DNA of 64,000 bases from Nitrospira sp. (GTDB taxonomy: Bacteria; Nitrospirota; Nitrospiria; Nitrospirales; Nitrospiraceae): contig CP054184.1 of assembly GCA_015709715.1 (NCBI GenBank), positions 1,721,001 to 1,785,000 on the forward strand, written 5' to 3'. The notes below the pieces were generated by a model. That model ran no database searches and was not told the origin of the DNA. It saw only the letters and a program-made list of their open reading frames with translations. Below are positions 49,077 through 57,500 of this stretch, in pieces (the first letter of the stretch is position 1; each line of letters opens with the position of its first letter). The position numbers and the translations under genes are program-made.

Positions 49077-49475
49077 ATGAAGGTCACCAAACTGTTGCAC
49101 ACCCGCATGCGGGTCAGCGATATGGACCAAACCATCCGCTTTTACCAGGACGTGTTGGGCCTGGAGGTGCTGGAGCGCAAGGTCTCCCCGCGCGGCTCGC
49201 AGCTGGCTTTTCTGAAGGTCCCGAACAGCGAGGAACTGATCGAACTCTGCAGCTTTCCCGCGAGCGGCGCGGTGAAGGTGCAGGAAGATTTGGTGCACCT
49301 GGCCTTTCAGGTGGAGAACCTCGATCGGACGATCGAGGCCCTCAAGGCCAAGCAAGTCCCCATCACCGACGGCCCGACCAGCACCTCCTCAGGCAGCCGG
49401 TTCATCTTCATCGACGCGCCGGACGGATATGAAATCGAACTCATCGAACGTCCGCCCGGCAGCGCGCTGGTGTAG
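49077..49475 (+). CDS. VOC-superfamily protein (glyoxalase I-like)
   Basis: The protein has 132 residues. The ATG at 49077 follows GAAGGAGTC. It has two beta-alpha-beta-beta-beta modules with the likely metal ligands His in KLLHTRMRV, Glu in EELIELCSF, His in EDLVHLAFQ and Glu in GYEIELIE. This matches glyoxalase I (lactoylglutathione lyase) and relatives, so it may detoxify methylglyoxal. Many VOC proteins do other chemistry, so the exact reaction is not certain. It lies 19 bp after the GNAT gene. Confidence 0.85.
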   Translation: MKVTKLLHTRMRVSDMDQTIRFYQDVLGLEVLERKVSPRGSQLAFLKVPNSEELIELCSFPASGAVKVQEDLVHLAFQVENLDRTIEALKAKQVPITDGPTSTSSGSRFIFIDAPDGYEIELIERPPGSALV

Positions 49476-49579
49476 GGGCCGGTCGGCGCCTCGTCCCCAT
49501 TGACGAATCGCGTGCGGGCCACGTATTGTTCCTCCGCTTTCCGATCCATCACCAACAGGCGACGAAAAGGAGTGTGCCG

Positions 49580-50449
49580 ATGAAGAACGGGTTTTTTCGC
49601 GGGCATGGGCTGGGCAACGACTACGTGGTCATGGACCCCACGGAGCTGACCTTCAAACTCACCCCCGGGAAAATCCGCGGCATCTGCGATCGCCATTGGG
49701 GCCTCGGCAGCGACGGCATCCTGGCCCTGGTCCCGTCGAAGAAGGCCGACTTCGGCCTGCGCATTTACAATCCCGACGGCAGCGAAGCCGAAAAGTCCGG
49801 CAACGGCCTGCGGATCTTCGCGCGGTATCTCCATGCGACCGGCAAGACGAAGAAGAAACAGTTCACTGTCGAGACCAAGGGCGGCCTCGTCTCGATCACC
49901 CTGCATGTCGATCGCCACGGCGACGCCTCGGCGGCCACCGTGGAAATGGGCCAAGCGACCTTCCGACCAGCGGCGCTGCCCTGCACCCTGTCCGTCGAGG
50001 AACTCATCCAGGCGCCGATCGAAGCGGTGGGCCGCTCACTCCAGTTCACGGGCGTCAGCGTGGGCAATCCCCATTGCGTGCTGTTCAAGCCCACGGGCCA
50101 GACCTGGAGCCGGGAGGACCTGCTGACCCTGGGACCGGCCTTGGAGAACCATTCCCTCTTCCCCAAACGCACCAACGTGCAGCTCGCCGTACCGACCGGC
50201 CCCAAGGAAATCTACATCCTCATTTGGGAACGGGGCGCGGGAGAAACACAGGCCTCGGGGTCGTCCTCCTGCGCGGCGGCCAGCGCCGCCGTGAAACTGG
50301 GACTCGTCAAGAGTCCGGTGACGGTAAAAATGCCCGGCGGGATCTTGAACATCGACGTGGCTGCCGACTTCAGCCTCACGATGAAGGGTCCTGTGGCGGA
50401 AGTGGCGCGCGGCTCGCTGAGTCCCTCGTTCGTGCGTACGCTCAAGTAA
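49580..50449 (+). CDS. dapF: Diaminopimelate epimerase (DapF) homologue lacking both catalytic cysteines
   Basis: The protein has 289 residues from the ATG at 49580, which follows AAAAGGAGT. It has both halves of the DapF fold: FFRGHGLGNDYVVMD, RIYNPDGSEAEKSGNG and VSVGNPHCVLF in the first part, and WERGAGETQASGSSSCAA in the second. In true DapF the acid/base pair is Cys in NG(A/L)RCFAR and Cys in GETxACGxGxC. Here the first is Ile79 (NGLRIFARY) and the second is Ser226 (QASGSSSC). A normal two-base epimerisation is therefore not expected. It may catalyse another isomerisation, as PrpF and PhzF do on the same fold, or be inactive. Confidence 0.85.
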   Translation: MKNGFFRGHGLGNDYVVMDPTELTFKLTPGKIRGICDRHWGLGSDGILALVPSKKADFGLRIYNPDGSEAEKSGNGLRIFARYLHATGKTKKKQFTVETKGGLVSITLHVDRHGDASAATVEMGQATFRPAALPCTLSVEELIQAPIEAVGRSLQFTGVSVGNPHCVLFKPTGQTWSREDLLTLGPALENHSLFPKRTNVQLAVPTGPKEIYILIWERGAGETQASGSSSCAAASAAVKLGLVKSPVTVKMPGGILNIDVAADFSLTMKGPVAEVARGSLSPSFVRTLK

Positions 50450-50513
50450 GTCCCGCTGCCGCCTGCTGGAGCCGCAGGCTTGGTTCCTGTTATCCTGCCA
50501 CGATGGTGACGGC

Positions 50514-52331
50514 ATGATGACGGAACAGCTGCAATCCAAGCTCGCGCGCCTGCCGGAGCAGCCGGGCTGTTACCTGTTCCGAAACGAGAAAAAGGACATC
50601 CTCTACGTCGGGAAGGCCGCCGTCCTGGCGGACCGGGTCCGCTCCTATTTCCAAAAGGGCAGCGACCAAAGCCCTAAGACCGCCCTCCTCGTCAACGAGG
50701 TCGCCGATCTCGAAACCATCGTCACGCGATCCGAACTCGAAGCTCTGATCCTCGAAAGCAACCTCATCAAGCGCCATCGCCCGCGATTCAACATCGTCTT
50801 GCGCGACGACAAGCAGTATCCCTACCTTCGCTTGCCGATCAAGGAAGACTTTCCCCGCCTCTCCATCGTCCGGCGGGTCCAGAAGGACGGCGCGCTTTAT
50901 TACGGCCCCTACACCCCCGCCGGTGCCCTGCGTGAAACCCTGAAGGTGATCCGGAAGGTGTTTCCGCTGGCCACCTGCGAGATCGACATCGACGGCCAAG
51001 CCGACCGCGCCTGCATCGAGTTCGAGATCAAACGCTGCATGGCGCCCTGCATCGGCAACCAGTCTCGGGAGGAGTACCATGCCATCGTGAGACAGGTCCG
51101 CCAATTCCTGGAGGGGCGCGATCGCGAATTGCTCGACGGTCTGCGGGCGGAAATGGAACGGGCGGCGGAACGGGAGGCCTTCGAGGAGGCCGCAAGGTTG
51201 CGGGACCGGCTGTTCAGCGTCGAGCGGACCTTGGAGAAACAACGCATCACCCAGATCACCGCCGTCGACCAGGACGTGGTCGGCCTCGCCCGCCAAGGAA
51301 CCGCCACCGACCTGCAGCTGCTCTTCGTGCGCGGCGGGCTGCTGATCGGGCGCAAGGACTTCTTTTGGCCGCAGTCCGATGAGACGAGCGACGAAGAATT
51401 GGTCCGCTCCGCAATCGAGCAATTCTATAACAAGGAGGGCCAGCCGCCCAAAGAACTCCTGCTGCCCACGGCACTCGACGACACGCCCCTGATCGAGCAA
51501 TGGTTGAGCGACAAAAAAGGCGAGGCCGTCCGCATCGTCGCGCCGGAGCGGGGGACCAAGCATCAGTTGGTGCTGCTGGCCGAAGACAATGCCCGTGCCG
51601 CAATCGCCGCCCACCTGCGCAACGAAGCGCTGGATCGCCAGGCCACGGCGGAACTGAAGCGGCTGCTTCGCCTCGACCAGGCTCCGAACCGCATTGAGGG
51701 CTTCGACATCTCGAACATCATGGGCAACCAGTCCGTCGCCTCGATGGTCGTGTGGGAGGACGGACAAGCAAAGAAATCGGACTACCGCAAATTCCGAATT
51801 CAGACCGTGGAAGGCGCCAACGACTTCGCCAGCATGCACGAGGCCGTGGTGCGCCGGTACGGCCACACGGAAGACCTTGCCAGGCCGGACCTCATCTTGA
51901 TCGACGGCGGCCTCGGGCAACTGAGCGCCGCCCTGGAAGGCTTGAAGCAGGTGGGGCAGGAGCACATCCCGATCATCGGCCTGGCCAAGGCCCGGGGCGA
52001 AAAGGAAGAACGCATCTTTTTGCCAGGCCGAAAAAATCCCATCTGGCTCCGGCCCACCTCTCCCGCCACCCACCTGGTCCAGCGCATTCGGGACGAGGCC
52101 CACCGGTTCGCCCTCACGTATCACCGTACCCTTCGCGGCAAGGCCCTTCTGGCCTCGCAGTTGGATGAGATCCCGGGCATCGGCGCAGTCCGCCGGCGAC
52201 GACTCTTGAAACAATTCGGCAGCCTGCAACACATCGCCGAGGCCGGCGATGCGCAACTCAAGACGGCAGGTCTCAGTCCCGCCACGATCGCAGCCCTTCG
52301 CAAGGCCCTCGTTCCCTCCTCCGTGGAGTGA
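50514..52331 (+). CDS. uvrC: Excinuclease ABC subunit C
   Basis: The protein has 605 residues. In order: a GIY-YIG nuclease domain (residues 10-95, GCYLFRNEKKDILYVGKAA), a UVR motif (about 205-240), an RNase H-like nuclease domain (IEGFDISNIMGNQSVASMVV, LILIDGGLGQLSAAL), and two C-terminal helix-hairpin-helix motifs (LDEIPGIGAVRRRRLLKQFG). It makes the two cuts of nucleotide excision repair with UvrA and UvrB. It starts 64 bp after the dapF-like gene. Confidence 0.97.
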   Translation: MMTEQLQSKLARLPEQPGCYLFRNEKKDILYVGKAAVLADRVRSYFQKGSDQSPKTALLVNEVADLETIVTRSELEALILESNLIKRHRPRFNIVLRDDKQYPYLRLPIKEDFPRLSIVRRVQKDGALYYGPYTPAGALRETLKVIRKVFPLATCEIDIDGQADRACIEFEIKRCMAPCIGNQSREEYHAIVRQVRQFLEGRDRELLDGLRAEMERAAEREAFEEAARLRDRLFSVERTLEKQRITQITAVDQDVVGLARQGTATDLQLLFVRGGLLIGRKDFFWPQSDETSDEELVRSAIEQFYNKEGQPPKELLLPTALDDTPLIEQWLSDKKGEAVRIVAPERGTKHQLVLLAEDNARAAIAAHLRNEALDRQATAELKRLLRLDQAPNRIEGFDISNIMGNQSVASMVVWEDGQAKKSDYRKFRIQTVEGANDFASMHEAVVRRYGHTEDLARPDLILIDGGLGQLSAALEGLKQVGQEHIPIIGLAKARGEKEERIFLPGRKNPIWLRPTSPATHLVQRIRDEAHRFALTYHRTLRGKALLASQLDEIPGIGAVRRRRLLKQFGSLQHIAEAGDAQLKTAGLSPATIAALRKALVPSSVE

Positions 52332-52499
52332 TCGCCCTCCGTCAACACCTGTATTGCCTTCGATACACCCGTATCGGATTGGGTACGCCGTCGGGCCGAT
52401 CCCCTGGACCGTCTCAATCCTGATCCACCGCGGATTTCCCGCTTGCAGCGTGGAATTTCTCCGGCTACCCTGGCGAAGCCATTGCGGCTGGTTACCAGG

Positions 52500-52520
52500 T
52501 ACGTAGCTTGCCTCTACGTA
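52500..52520. promoter_or_regulatory. Perfect inverted repeat upstream of the lipoprotein cluster
   Basis: TACGTAG at 52500-52506 and CTACGTA at 52514-52520 are perfect inverted copies with a 7-bp spacer. It lies 40 bp before the start of the first lipoprotein gene and could be an operator or an mRNA hairpin in the leader. Confidence 0.35.
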
Positions 52521-52559
52521 GCGCTGTCTGACCCACGACGTTCACTGGGAGGCGTCCCG

Positions 52560-53192
52560 ATGAGGATGTTGCGCATATTCAGTCTCTTCCTGCTCGCCTC
52601 GGTCGCCGCCTGCACCACCCCGCCCGAAATCAAGCAGGCGTTGGCGGTCAAGGACCAGGCCTACGCCGAGAACGAACAACTCATGCAGCAGTACCGCGAG
52701 CTCGTCAGCCGGATCACCACGCGCCATCAGCTCTGGTACCGCCATATTCAAACCAGGCTCAAGCTCAATTTGGCGCTCCAGTGGGCGACGACCAACCCGA
52801 GACTCATCGAGGTGGCGGACCCCGACCTGGCGCTGGATGATGCCGCTGTGCTGGGGCCCGAGGTCATGGCTGTGGTCAACGATATCCGCCTGAAATCATT
52901 GCCGGAACGCAAGGGCCCGAACGGACAGCCGCTCTTCCTGGCCGGCACGGGCGACATGAGCAATCTGGTTCAGAAACTGCCTGAACTGATTTCCAGAGTG
53001 GAGCAGCTGGTGGAGCAGGATTCCAAAAAGCCCTCCACCCTCGACCTCTCCGCCTTCGACCGGTACCGCACCAACGTCCAGGCCCTGCGCCGGATCAACG
53101 GCATGATCAAACATTACCTCGATATCGACGTCACCCTTGACCGGAGCGAAGTCCAATCCCTGGGCGAAGCGCTGCAGCAGGTGCGCCGATGA
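52560..53192 (+). CDS. Lipoprotein of unknown function
   Basis: The protein has 210 residues. The ATG at 52560 follows GGGAGG. The signal peptide MRMLRIFSLFLLASVAAC ends in a lipobox, so the mature protein is lipid-anchored. The rest is helical and charged (EIKQALAVKDQAYAENEQLMQQYRELV). I do not recognise a family. It is the first of five genes on this strand with short gaps, followed by another lipoprotein. Confidence 0.75.
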   Translation: MRMLRIFSLFLLASVAACTTPPEIKQALAVKDQAYAENEQLMQQYRELVSRITTRHQLWYRHIQTRLKLNLALQWATTNPRLIEVADPDLALDDAAVLGPEVMAVVNDIRLKSLPERKGPNGQPLFLAGTGDMSNLVQKLPELISRVEQLVEQDSKKPSTLDLSAFDRYRTNVQALRRINGMIKHYLDIDVTLDRSEVQSLGEALQQVRR

Positions 53193-53227
53193 TCCTGCGA
53201 ACCTCGCGCGCGCGGAAGGAGTCTCCG

Positions 53228-53938
53228 ATGGTCGGACGCAATCTGTCCCTGGTCGCCCTCCTTGGGCTGCTCCTCACGGCCTCCGGGTGCCACTCGATCC
53301 ACAGCGGGTCGGTCCGCGACCTCATCCAACTCGAAGGCACGAAGATCGACGCGGCCCAAACCAACATCGACACCTTTCAGAAGGAAACGGAAGAGCGCAT
53401 CAAACTGCTCGAGCAGGCGCGTGCCCAGCTGCACGTGAGTTTCAAATCCCTGCAGACCATGGAAGCCAAACATCGCTTCGCGCTCGGCGCGTTTCGGAAT
53501 GTGACCAACCGAAAGGGCGAAGCTGCGTTTGCCGCCGCCTATCTCTTGAGCCTCATCCACATGGCCGACGCGCAGGGGCTGGAGAAGGCCGTGTGGGATC
53601 AATTTGAGGAGGACTTCTGCGGGCTCCGAGACACGGCCAATGCGCTCAACGATTCTTGGAAACGGACCGCCACCCTCCACGCCGAGATCCAGCGTTTCGC
53701 GAAACAGTCGGCCCTGGCTTCCGTGGATCCCGAACTGGTATCCGCCCTGCTGGATCAGGCCCCCGGCAGCTCGGAACGGATCATGGAAGTCCTGGACCAT
53801 TCCCGCACGGTCAATGACGCACTGGAGGAAGTGGTCGGGGCACGGATTCTTCGCATCGGCGGCTTGGAGCGCGCGCAGGGCCTGACCGCCGATCTCGTGG
53901 AACTCCTCGACCGAATGCAGCGAGAAGAGGGACAGTAA
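53228..53938 (+). CDS. Helical lipoprotein of unknown function
   Basis: The protein has 236 residues. The ATG at 53228 follows GAAGGAGT. The signal peptide ends in LLLTASGC, a lipobox. The mature part is largely helical with heptad-like regions (TNIDTFQKETEERIKLLEQA). I recognise no family. It starts 35 bp after the preceding lipoprotein and ends 11 bp before the coiled-coil gene, so the three are probably an operon and may form a complex. Confidence 0.75.
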   Translation: MVGRNLSLVALLGLLLTASGCHSIHSGSVRDLIQLEGTKIDAAQTNIDTFQKETEERIKLLEQARAQLHVSFKSLQTMEAKHRFALGAFRNVTNRKGEAAFAAAYLLSLIHMADAQGLEKAVWDQFEEDFCGLRDTANALNDSWKRTATLHAEIQRFAKQSALASVDPELVSALLDQAPGSSERIMEVLDHSRTVNDALEEVVGARILRIGGLERAQGLTADLVELLDRMQREEGQ

Positions 53939-53949
53939 CGGAGGCCTCC

Positions 53950-54471
53950 ATGAACCGCAGCATCGAGGGTGTGGTTACCTTTCTTCAAGACAACGACAAT
54001 CTCATCAAGCAGTTGATGGAGACCGCCGAGTCCGCCACGACGCAGGTCGAGCAATTGGCCACGCAGGTGGACCATGCCCGCGAGGAAGCGCGCGTGCTCG
54101 TGGACCAGCTCGGAGCGGTGGAATTCAGCGTCGGACGGGAAGACGACACCAAGGTCCGGCAGACGGCGCTGCTTGAAGCCGTGGCCGCCCTGCGCAAGAA
54201 GTTCGAAACCTACAAGAACGACCCTCTACGGCGCGGCATCTATGCGGCCGAAATTGCGAACCTGTACCTACAGCTGGCCAATACCTTCAACAACGAGACC
54301 GTCGCGCGCATCGTGCCGTTCGAAGCAGAGGAAATCACCGGCTACAAAGATCTTTTGAGCAAGGCCGTGCTGGATGCGGCCACGCGCAAGCGGCGAGCCG
54401 CGGTGATCAAGGCCGCCGCGCAGGTCTCCAAACTCGCCCTCGGCGTCGCCGGGAAATTGGCGCTGGCCTGA
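53950..54471 (+). CDS. Coiled-coil protein of unknown function
   Basis: The protein has 173 residues and no signal peptide. The first half is a coiled coil (DNDNLIKQLMETAESATTQV, EQLATQVDHAREEARVLVDQL). The C-terminus ends in a hydrophobic Ala/Leu/Val-rich stretch (AAQVSKLALGVAGKLALA) that may be amphipathic. I do not recognise it. It is followed 1 bp later by the next lipoprotein gene, so it could be a cytoplasmic partner of the lipoprotein set. Confidence 0.7.
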   Translation: MNRSIEGVVTFLQDNDNLIKQLMETAESATTQVEQLATQVDHAREEARVLVDQLGAVEFSVGREDDTKVRQTALLEAVAALRKKFETYKNDPLRRGIYAAEIANLYLQLANTFNNETVARIVPFEAEEITGYKDLLSKAVLDAATRKRRAAVIKAAAQVSKLALGVAGKLALA

Positions 54472-54472
54472 C

Positions 54473-55261
54473 ATGATGAGAACTCACCTCGCCATGTGGA
54501 TATACCTATCGTTCCTCCTGGTCGTCGGCGCCGGCTGTACGCTCGATGCAGGCTCGCGGGGGCCGTTCGGCCCCGAAGACCCTGAAACCGCCATCCCGAA
54601 ACAAGCGCTGCCCGCGCAGGTGCCGGCCAGACATGGGGTCGCCTTCACCGCCGATGAAACACCGGGACAGCATCTGAAACCAGCGATGGCCGGCACGGTT
54701 GCAGCGCCGCTGCTGACACGATCCCCGAAGACGAACGCGATGCTCACCGCCGCCGAGATCGCCGCCCTCAGAAAAGCCGCCGAGGCCGATCCGCGCGTGG
54801 CCTCGCTCCTGGGAGCCCGTTGGGGCTTCATCGAGGCGGATCGAATCGCGCCTGACGGCAAAGCCTCATTCGGTTGCTGCCGAGACGACGCGCAGTTCGC
54901 CAGACTCCTCTACTTCAGCTACAGCGGAAATGTCGCGGTCGAGGTCAGGTTGAAGGAGCAGCGGGTCATCGAAGCCACGCGCCGAGATGGGTACCTCCCG
55001 CCGGAAGGGCCGCAAGATGTCCAGCGAGGCATTGACTTGGCTCGCGCCGACTCGCGGCTGGCAGGCAAGGTGCAGACGCTGCAGGGTCATGGTCTGCTGA
55101 TGCAGCCGGATAAGGGCTTCTTCAAGAACGATCCGGGGTACGGGCACCGCACGATCTGGATCACGTTTTCGCAGGGGCAGGCTGGAGATCCGAAGTTCTG
55201 GGCCGTCGTGGACCTGACCGACGACCGCGTGTTGGAGGCGGGCGAAGAGCCGCCGCGTTAG
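54473..55261 (+). CDS. Lipoprotein resembling the N2/N3 domains of copper amine oxidases
   Basis: The protein has 262 residues. The signal peptide (MMRTHLAMWIYLSFLLVVGAGC) ends in a lipobox. After a Pro/Thr-rich linker, two alpha/beta modules resemble amine oxidase N2 and N3 domains: LTAAEIAALRKAAEADPRV with VAVEVRLKEQRVIEA, then QRGIDLARADSRLAGKVQ with KFWAVVDLTDDRVLEAG. A di-cysteine (FGCCRD) is unusual. It lies 15 bp before a gene for a catalytic-barrel-like protein, so the two together resemble a copper amine oxidase split in two. The match is by eye and should be checked by profile search. Confidence 0.65.
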   Translation: MMRTHLAMWIYLSFLLVVGAGCTLDAGSRGPFGPEDPETAIPKQALPAQVPARHGVAFTADETPGQHLKPAMAGTVAAPLLTRSPKTNAMLTAAEIAALRKAAEADPRVASLLGARWGFIEADRIAPDGKASFGCCRDDAQFARLLYFSYSGNVAVEVRLKEQRVIEATRRDGYLPPEGPQDVQRGIDLARADSRLAGKVQTLQGHGLLMQPDKGFFKNDPGYGHRTIWITFSQGQAGDPKFWAVVDLTDDRVLEAGEEPPR

Positions 55262-55276
55262 GCGAAAGGAATCGGC

Positions 55277-56257
55277 ATGAGACGGATGACATTCGGCCTC
55301 CTCCTGGGGCTCGCACTCCTCACACTTCCCCCGACCGGCTCCGCAGAAACGACGGCGGAACATCTGGAATGGGGCCGCTGGACCCTCGACTACGAGGTCA
55401 GGGACAACACCGGCCTCGCCCTGCGCAACGTCTCTTATGGCGGCGAGCTGGTGTTGGGCAAGGCCAGTATGCCGGTCGTGCGGGTCAAGTACGTCAAGGA
55501 GCGCGTGTGGTGGAATCCGTTTACGTGGTTCGGATCGCGCGCCGATAGCGGCCGCTGCGGGCCCTTCCAGGACCGGCTGCGATGGCAAGATCTGGCCCCG
55601 ATCGCCAATTGCGCCGACAACAAGGTGTGCATCGAGAGCGCCACCGTGAACGGCGTGAAGTGGCTGGAGTTGGGCGTCTACGCGAGGATCGGAGAATACC
55701 ACCTCTACCAGGCCTGGCACCTCTCCGAAGACGGCGAGATACGTCCCGTCCTGCATAGCCGAGGGCTGTCCTGTAACACCGACCACCATCATCACCCGTA
55801 CTGGCGGCTGGATTTCGACGTGAACGGCAACGGTCTGGATCAGGTCTTCGTGCGCGATGACGGAGGGCCGGACATAGGCTGGGGACCAGGCTGGCGGAAA
55901 TATACGAATGAACGGAACGATGTCAAAAGCCCCGCGACGCACCGAGTCTGGTTCGTCCGTGACCAACCGACCAGGCACGGGGTGTGGATTCTCCCTGGTG
56001 ACGGCTATCTGCCCCTCAAGGACGACGGCGAACGGGACGAATTCGGTGATCACGACGTGGCCATTCGCCGAGCGAAGCCGACCGAAGATGTACCGTGGAC
56101 CTTCGGCGCCAGAGGTCAACTCGGATACGACGAAGACAACCAAGGCGTACAGGAGCAGGACATTGTCTTCTGGTACGTCGCACACCTCCCGCACATGGCC
56201 GCACTCGGCCCCACCAAGTGGCTGACCCTGGGGCCGACCTTGAAAATTCAGCGCTAG
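55277..56257 (+). CDS. Exported copper amine oxidase catalytic-barrel-like protein without canonical TPQ motif
   Basis: The protein has 326 residues. A signal peptide (residues 1-23, ending TGSAE) precedes a beta-rich domain. DHHHHPYWRLDFDVNGNG resembles the copper-ligand region (HxH..RLDLDVDG) of copper amine oxidases, and QEQDIVFWYVAHLPHM resembles the end region with the third copper His (EDIVLWYTVGFHH). The cofactor motif should be TxxNY(D/E); the aligned stretch reads RIGEYHLYQAWHL, keeping the Tyr but not Asn or Asp. It may therefore bind copper without forming topaquinone. The canonical enzymes are about twice as long; the preceding lipoprotein supplies N2/N3-like domains. Confidence 0.65.
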   Translation: MRRMTFGLLLGLALLTLPPTGSAETTAEHLEWGRWTLDYEVRDNTGLALRNVSYGGELVLGKASMPVVRVKYVKERVWWNPFTWFGSRADSGRCGPFQDRLRWQDLAPIANCADNKVCIESATVNGVKWLELGVYARIGEYHLYQAWHLSEDGEIRPVLHSRGLSCNTDHHHHPYWRLDFDVNGNGLDQVFVRDDGGPDIGWGPGWRKYTNERNDVKSPATHRVWFVRDQPTRHGVWILPGDGYLPLKDDGERDEFGDHDVAIRRAKPTEDVPWTFGARGQLGYDEDNQGVQEQDIVFWYVAHLPHMAALGPTKWLTLGPTLKIQR

Positions 56258-56287
56258 GTTCGCCCTTCTCCCTCCTGCTTTCTTCCA

Positions 56288-56317
56288 TTGCCGTTCCTAC
56301 CTTAGGCACCTTATACT
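56288..56317 (+). promoter_or_regulatory. Candidate promoter of the LuxR-type regulator
   Basis: TTGCCG at 56288-56293 and TATACT at 56312-56317 are 18 bp apart. An interrupted inverted repeat, TAGGG (56317-56321) and CCCTA (56330-56334), overlaps the likely start of transcription and shares its half-site core with the palindrome at 57353-57370. This is compatible with autoregulation. It leaves a leader of about 155 bases. Confidence 0.35.
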
Positions 56318-56478
56318 AGGGTCGAATGGCCCTATATACGGATTGCCATCGACAGTACAATCGGGTAGGGCTATCCGGTCGTAGTTGTTTGATTGTGACG
56401 CATCATCACTCCTGTGGAAGCACCGTGTTGAAACGTCTTCTCTATCATGAGTCGCCGCACTGACCGGGAGAGCACCAG

Positions 56479-57267
56479 ATGAGCCAGGCCGCGTTTTCCC
56501 CAAAGGAATTTCAACGCCTCGGGGAAATCATGTATGAAGCCCGCGCCCTGAGCCGACCGGAGGGCGTGTGGCAGTTGGTCACAGCCGTACAACAGGTCGT
56601 CCCGTTCGAATTCTCCGGATGCGGCGCCGTCAACCTCCTACACGGCATTCAACCCTCCCTCGGCCACTCTACGTATCCCAAGGAGTTTTGTCAGCTCTAC
56701 ATGGGGCAAGGTCTGGCGACGGATCCCGCCGTGCATCGGCTCATCACATCCGGACAAACGGTCACGTCGAGCGCGGATCAGCCGGCCGCCGCCGAATCGA
56801 GAGAAGTGGCCTCCCTCAAGCTCGATTATGGCATCAAGACCTGCCTGTCCTCCGGAGTCCGCGGAGCCACCGGCACCTGCTCCTATTTCGCCTTCAGCAA
56901 CTTCGAGCCCACACAAACGGATAGGCTCCGGCTGCTGCTCGACATCCTGACGCCGCACTTCCATCTGAGTTTCCAACGCTGCCTCTCTACGTGGAAGCCA
57001 CAGGCCCCCGCCACGGTCCTCCTCAGCAAACGCGAGGAGGAGATTCTGCGCTGGGTCGCCGCAGGCAAAACAAACTGGGAAATTTCCGTCATTCTCAAGG
57101 TCAGTCTGAACACCGTCAAATTCCACCTGAAGAACATCTTTCAGAAAATCGGCGTCGAAAATCGGTGGAGCGCCATCGCCTATTGGCAGAACGGCGAACA
57201 ACACCGAGCCACGCCCCTGTCGCCGTCGAGCGACGATCGCTTCGCCTCACCCGACCAACCCAACTAA
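56479..57267 (+). CDS. LuxR-type regulator with autoinducer-binding-like domain (LuxR solo)
   Basis: The protein has 262 residues. The N-terminal domain matches the LuxR autoinducer-binding fold: YPKEFCQLYMGQGLATDPAV keeps Tyr74, Asp82 and Pro83, positions that contact acyl-homoserine lactones. Phe70 stands where Trp is usual, and the later conserved Trp is absent. YGIKTCLSSGVRGATGTCSY follows, as in the family. The C-terminal HTH (about residues 178-235, LSKREEEILRWVAAGKTNWE) binds DNA. No luxI-like synthase is in the window, so it is a LuxR solo that may recognise a different ligand. It lies upstream of the nitroreductase-like and ketosynthase genes and may control them. Confidence 0.85.
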   Translation: MSQAAFSPKEFQRLGEIMYEARALSRPEGVWQLVTAVQQVVPFEFSGCGAVNLLHGIQPSLGHSTYPKEFCQLYMGQGLATDPAVHRLITSGQTVTSSADQPAAAESREVASLKLDYGIKTCLSSGVRGATGTCSYFAFSNFEPTQTDRLRLLLDILTPHFHLSFQRCLSTWKPQAPATVLLSKREEEILRWVAAGKTNWEISVILKVSLNTVKFHLKNIFQKIGVENRWSAIAYWQNGEQHRATPLSPSSDDRFASPDQPN

Positions 57268-57352
57268 CGCACGCGAGCCTCAGTGATTCGTTCTCCCCCG
57301 CCCGTCACCCAGTGACCGATCCGGGGAGGCGGAACCGGCCCACTCCTGTCGG

Positions 57353-57370
57353 CCTACCCCGACGGGTAGG
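57353..57370. promoter_or_regulatory. Perfect 7-4-7 palindrome, candidate operator for the LuxR-type regulator
   Basis: CCTACCC at 57353-57359 and GGGTAGG at 57364-57370 are perfect inverted copies around CGAC. The site touches a candidate -35 element and would be centred near -43 relative to the expected transcription start, the position where LuxR-type activators bind. It lies between the LuxR-type gene and the operon it probably controls. Confidence 0.45.
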
Positions 57371-57398
57371 TGACGTCTACCCGCGCCTCTAGTAGGGT
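57370..57398 (+). promoter_or_regulatory. Candidate weak promoter of the nitroreductase-like/ketosynthase operon
   Basis: GTGACG (57370-57375) and TAGGGT (57393-57398) are separated by 17 bp. Both are poor matches to consensus, as is common for activator-dependent promoters. The start codon is about 100 bp downstream. Confidence 0.3.
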
Positions 57399-57500
57399 GC
57401 GTCCACGAGAGCTTGTGCTTCGTGGAACGCATCAAGTCCCCAACGATTGAAGAACCCGGACCGGCCCGGAAGGCCTTCACAGCCCGGGAAGGAGGACCCT

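Noticed and set aside
50490-52256. 588-codon minus-strand frame opposite uvrC
   Set aside because: Antisense shadow; uvrC has all its domains.
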